Assembly (NCBI GenBank): GCA_030141605.1
Contig: JAQGDQ010000199.1
Span: 1-64,000, forward strand
Direction: 5' to 3'
Length of the DNA: 64,000 nt
Source of the DNA: Tubiluchus corallicola
Lineage: Eukaryota; Priapulida; Priapulimorpha; Priapulimorphida; Tubiluchidae
A model generated the notes under the pieces. It did no database searches. It saw only the letters and a program-made list of their open reading frames with translations, and was not told where the DNA came from. Below, one piece after another: positions 62,251 through 64,000 of the stretch; within the stretch, counting starts at the first letter, position 1; every line of letters starts with the position of its first letter. The translations under genes and the position numbers were made by a program.

Positions 62251-64000
62251 TTGTAATTAATGCAATTTAACTGGGTCCCACAGCTCAATGGTAGCGTGCT
62301 CGCTTACATTTGTAATTAATACAATTTAACCGGGTCCCACAGCTCAATGGTAGCGTGCTCGCTTACACTTGCAATTAATACAATTTAACCGGGTCCCACT
62401 CCTCAATGGTAGCGTGCTCGCTAACACTTGTAATTAATACTATTTAACCGGGTCCCACACCTCAATGGTAGCGTGCTCGCTTACACTTTTAATTAATACA
62501 ATTTAACCGGGTCCCACAGCTCAATGGTAGCGTGCTCGCTTACACTTGTAATTAATGCAATTTAACTGGGTCCCACAGCTCAATGGTAGCGTGCTCGCTT
62601 ACACTTGTAATTAATACAATTTAACCGGGTCCCACAGCTCAATGGTAGCGTGCTCGCTTACACTTGTAATTAATACAATTTAACCGGGTCGCACAGCGCA
62701 ATGGTAGCGTGCTCACTTACACTTGTAATTAATACAATTTAACCGCGTCCCACACCTCAATGGTAGCGTGCTCACTTACACTTGTAATTAATACAATTTA
62801 ACCGGGTCCCACACCTCAATGGTAGCGTGCTCGCTTACACTTGTAATTAATGCAATTTAACCGGGTCCCACACCTCAATGGTAGCGTGCTCGCTTACACT
62901 TGTAATTAATGCAATTTAACCGGGTCCCACACCTCAATGGTAGCGTGCTCGCTTACACTTGTAATTAATGCAATTTAACCGGGTCCCACACCTCAATGGT
63001 AGCGTGCTCGCTTACACTTGTAATTAATGCAATTTAACCGGGTCCCACACCTCAATGGTAGCATGCTCGCTTACACTTGTAATTAATGCAATTTAACCGG
63101 GTCCCACACCTCAATGATAGCGTGCTCGCTTACACTTGTAATTAATGCAATTTAACCGGGTCCCACACCTCAATGGTAGCGTGCTCGCTTACACTTGTAA
63201 TTAATGCAATTTAACCGGGTCCCACACCTCAATGGTAGCGTGCTCGCTTACACTTGTAATCAATGCAATTTAACCGGGTCCCACACCTCAATGGTAGCGT
63301 GCTCGCTTACACTTGTAATTAATGCAATTTAACCGGGTCCCACACCTCAATGGTAGCGTGCTCGCTTACACTTGTAATTAATCCAATTTAACCGGGTCCC
63401 ACAGCTCAATGGTAGCGTGCTCGCTTACACTTGTAATTAATACTATTTAACCGGGTCCCACAGCTCAATGGTAGCGTGCTCGCTTACACTTGTAATTAAT
63501 ACTATTTAACCGGGTCCCACAGCTCAATGGTAGCGTGCTCGCTTACACTTGTAATTAATACAATTTAACCGGGTCCCACACCTCAATGGTAGCGTGCTCG
63601 CTTACACTTGTAATTAATGCAATTTAACCGGGTCCCACACCTCAATGGTAGCGTGCTCGCTTACACTTGTAATTAATGCAATTTAACCGGGTCCCACACC
63701 TCAATGGTAGCGTGCTCGCTTACACTTGTAATTAATGCAATTTAACCGGGTCCCACACCTCAATGGTAGCGTGCTCGCTTACACTTGTAATTAATGCAAT
63801 TTAACCGGGTCCCACACCTCAATGGTAGCATGCTCGCTTACACTTGTAATTAATGCAATTTAACCGGGTCCCACAGCTCAATGGTAGCGTGCTCGCTTAC
63901 ACTTGTAATTAATACAATTTAACCGGGTCCCACAGCTCAATGGTAGCGTGCTCGCTTACACTTGTAATTAATACAATTTAACCGGGTCCCACAGCTCAAT
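62251..64000 (+). repeat. 59-bp satellite with tRNA A-box, about 30 copies, runs off the window
   Basis: Unit TTACACTTGTAATTAATGCA, ATTTAACCGGGTCCCACACC, TCAATGGTAGCGTGCTCGC. Two variant types are arranged in blocks: CACAGCTC with ATACAATTT (both ends) and CACACCTC with ATGCAATTT (middle). The portion ACCGGGTCCCACAGCTCAAT through GGTAGCGTGCTCGCTTAC corresponds to the first 35 bases of SINE S1 (50512), including the pol III A-box; no B-box is present. The array is inside the plexin gene, upstream of the first visible exon. Confidence 0.96.

Noticed and set aside
62251-64000. Cluster of about 30 tRNA genes
   Set aside because: Each unit has only an A-box-like segment. No B-box, anticodon arm or acceptor stem is present, so these are not tRNA genes.

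Overview
The window is animal nuclear DNA. It is A+T-rich, its genes have many GT-AG introns, and gene-free stretches are filled with retroelement debris, short DNA-transposon relics and tandem arrays. The gene set (Rab7 with a near-human sequence, two rhodopsin-class GPCRs, cathepsin C, a plexin) shows a metazoan. Apparently ancestral intron positions in Rab7 and TTAGGG-like interstitial repeats fit a slowly evolving marine invertebrate such as a sponge or cnidarian. I cannot place it more exactly from sequence alone.

Left part (1-12 kb): a complete Rab7 GTPase gene on + in four coding exons (1009-4649). Its third intron carries a tRNA-derived SINE that was later split by an RTE-like LINE fragment. 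A long gene-poor stretch with reverse-transcriptase relics follows, then an intronless class A GPCR (11284-12255, +).

Middle left (14-28 kb): a 58-bp satellite of about 34 copies (14.37-16.33 kb), a single-exon-like DUF3472-type protein (19319-20201, +), a 5S-rRNA-derived SINE, an orphan coiled-coil exon (minus, 23984-24133), and an intronless 777-residue protein with seven ankyrin repeats joined to a cGAS/Mab-21-type nucleotidyltransferase (minus, 25016-27349). The last keeps all three catalytic acids and is the most notable gene here: a candidate cGAS-like receptor that would make a nucleotide second messenger.

Middle right (28.5-43.8 kb): cathepsin C (dipeptidyl peptidase I) on + in nine coding exons, fully reconstructable to 448 residues. 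Its introns hold a solo LTR with a 5-bp target duplication, a hAT-like relic, a 22-bp array, telomere-like repeats, a second GPCR on the opposite strand (paralogue of the first and also 323 residues), a pogo-like MITE, and a (TTTAG)n array of about 0.56 kb joined to a 5S-SINE fragment.

Right part (44-64 kb): a gene-poor stretch with MITEs, then the 3' end of a plexin gene on the minus strand (seven exons, 61904 to 50105; the rest lies beyond the right edge). Plexin introns are packed with tandem DNA: a 36-bp minisatellite of 2.45 kb ending about 40 bp from an exon, a degenerate ~80-bp array, a 10-bp array, and a 59-bp satellite running off the window whose unit contains a tRNA A-box shared with the local SINE.

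There is no operon logic. Rab7 and cathepsin C both act in late endosomes and lysosomes, but nothing in the sequence links their regulation.
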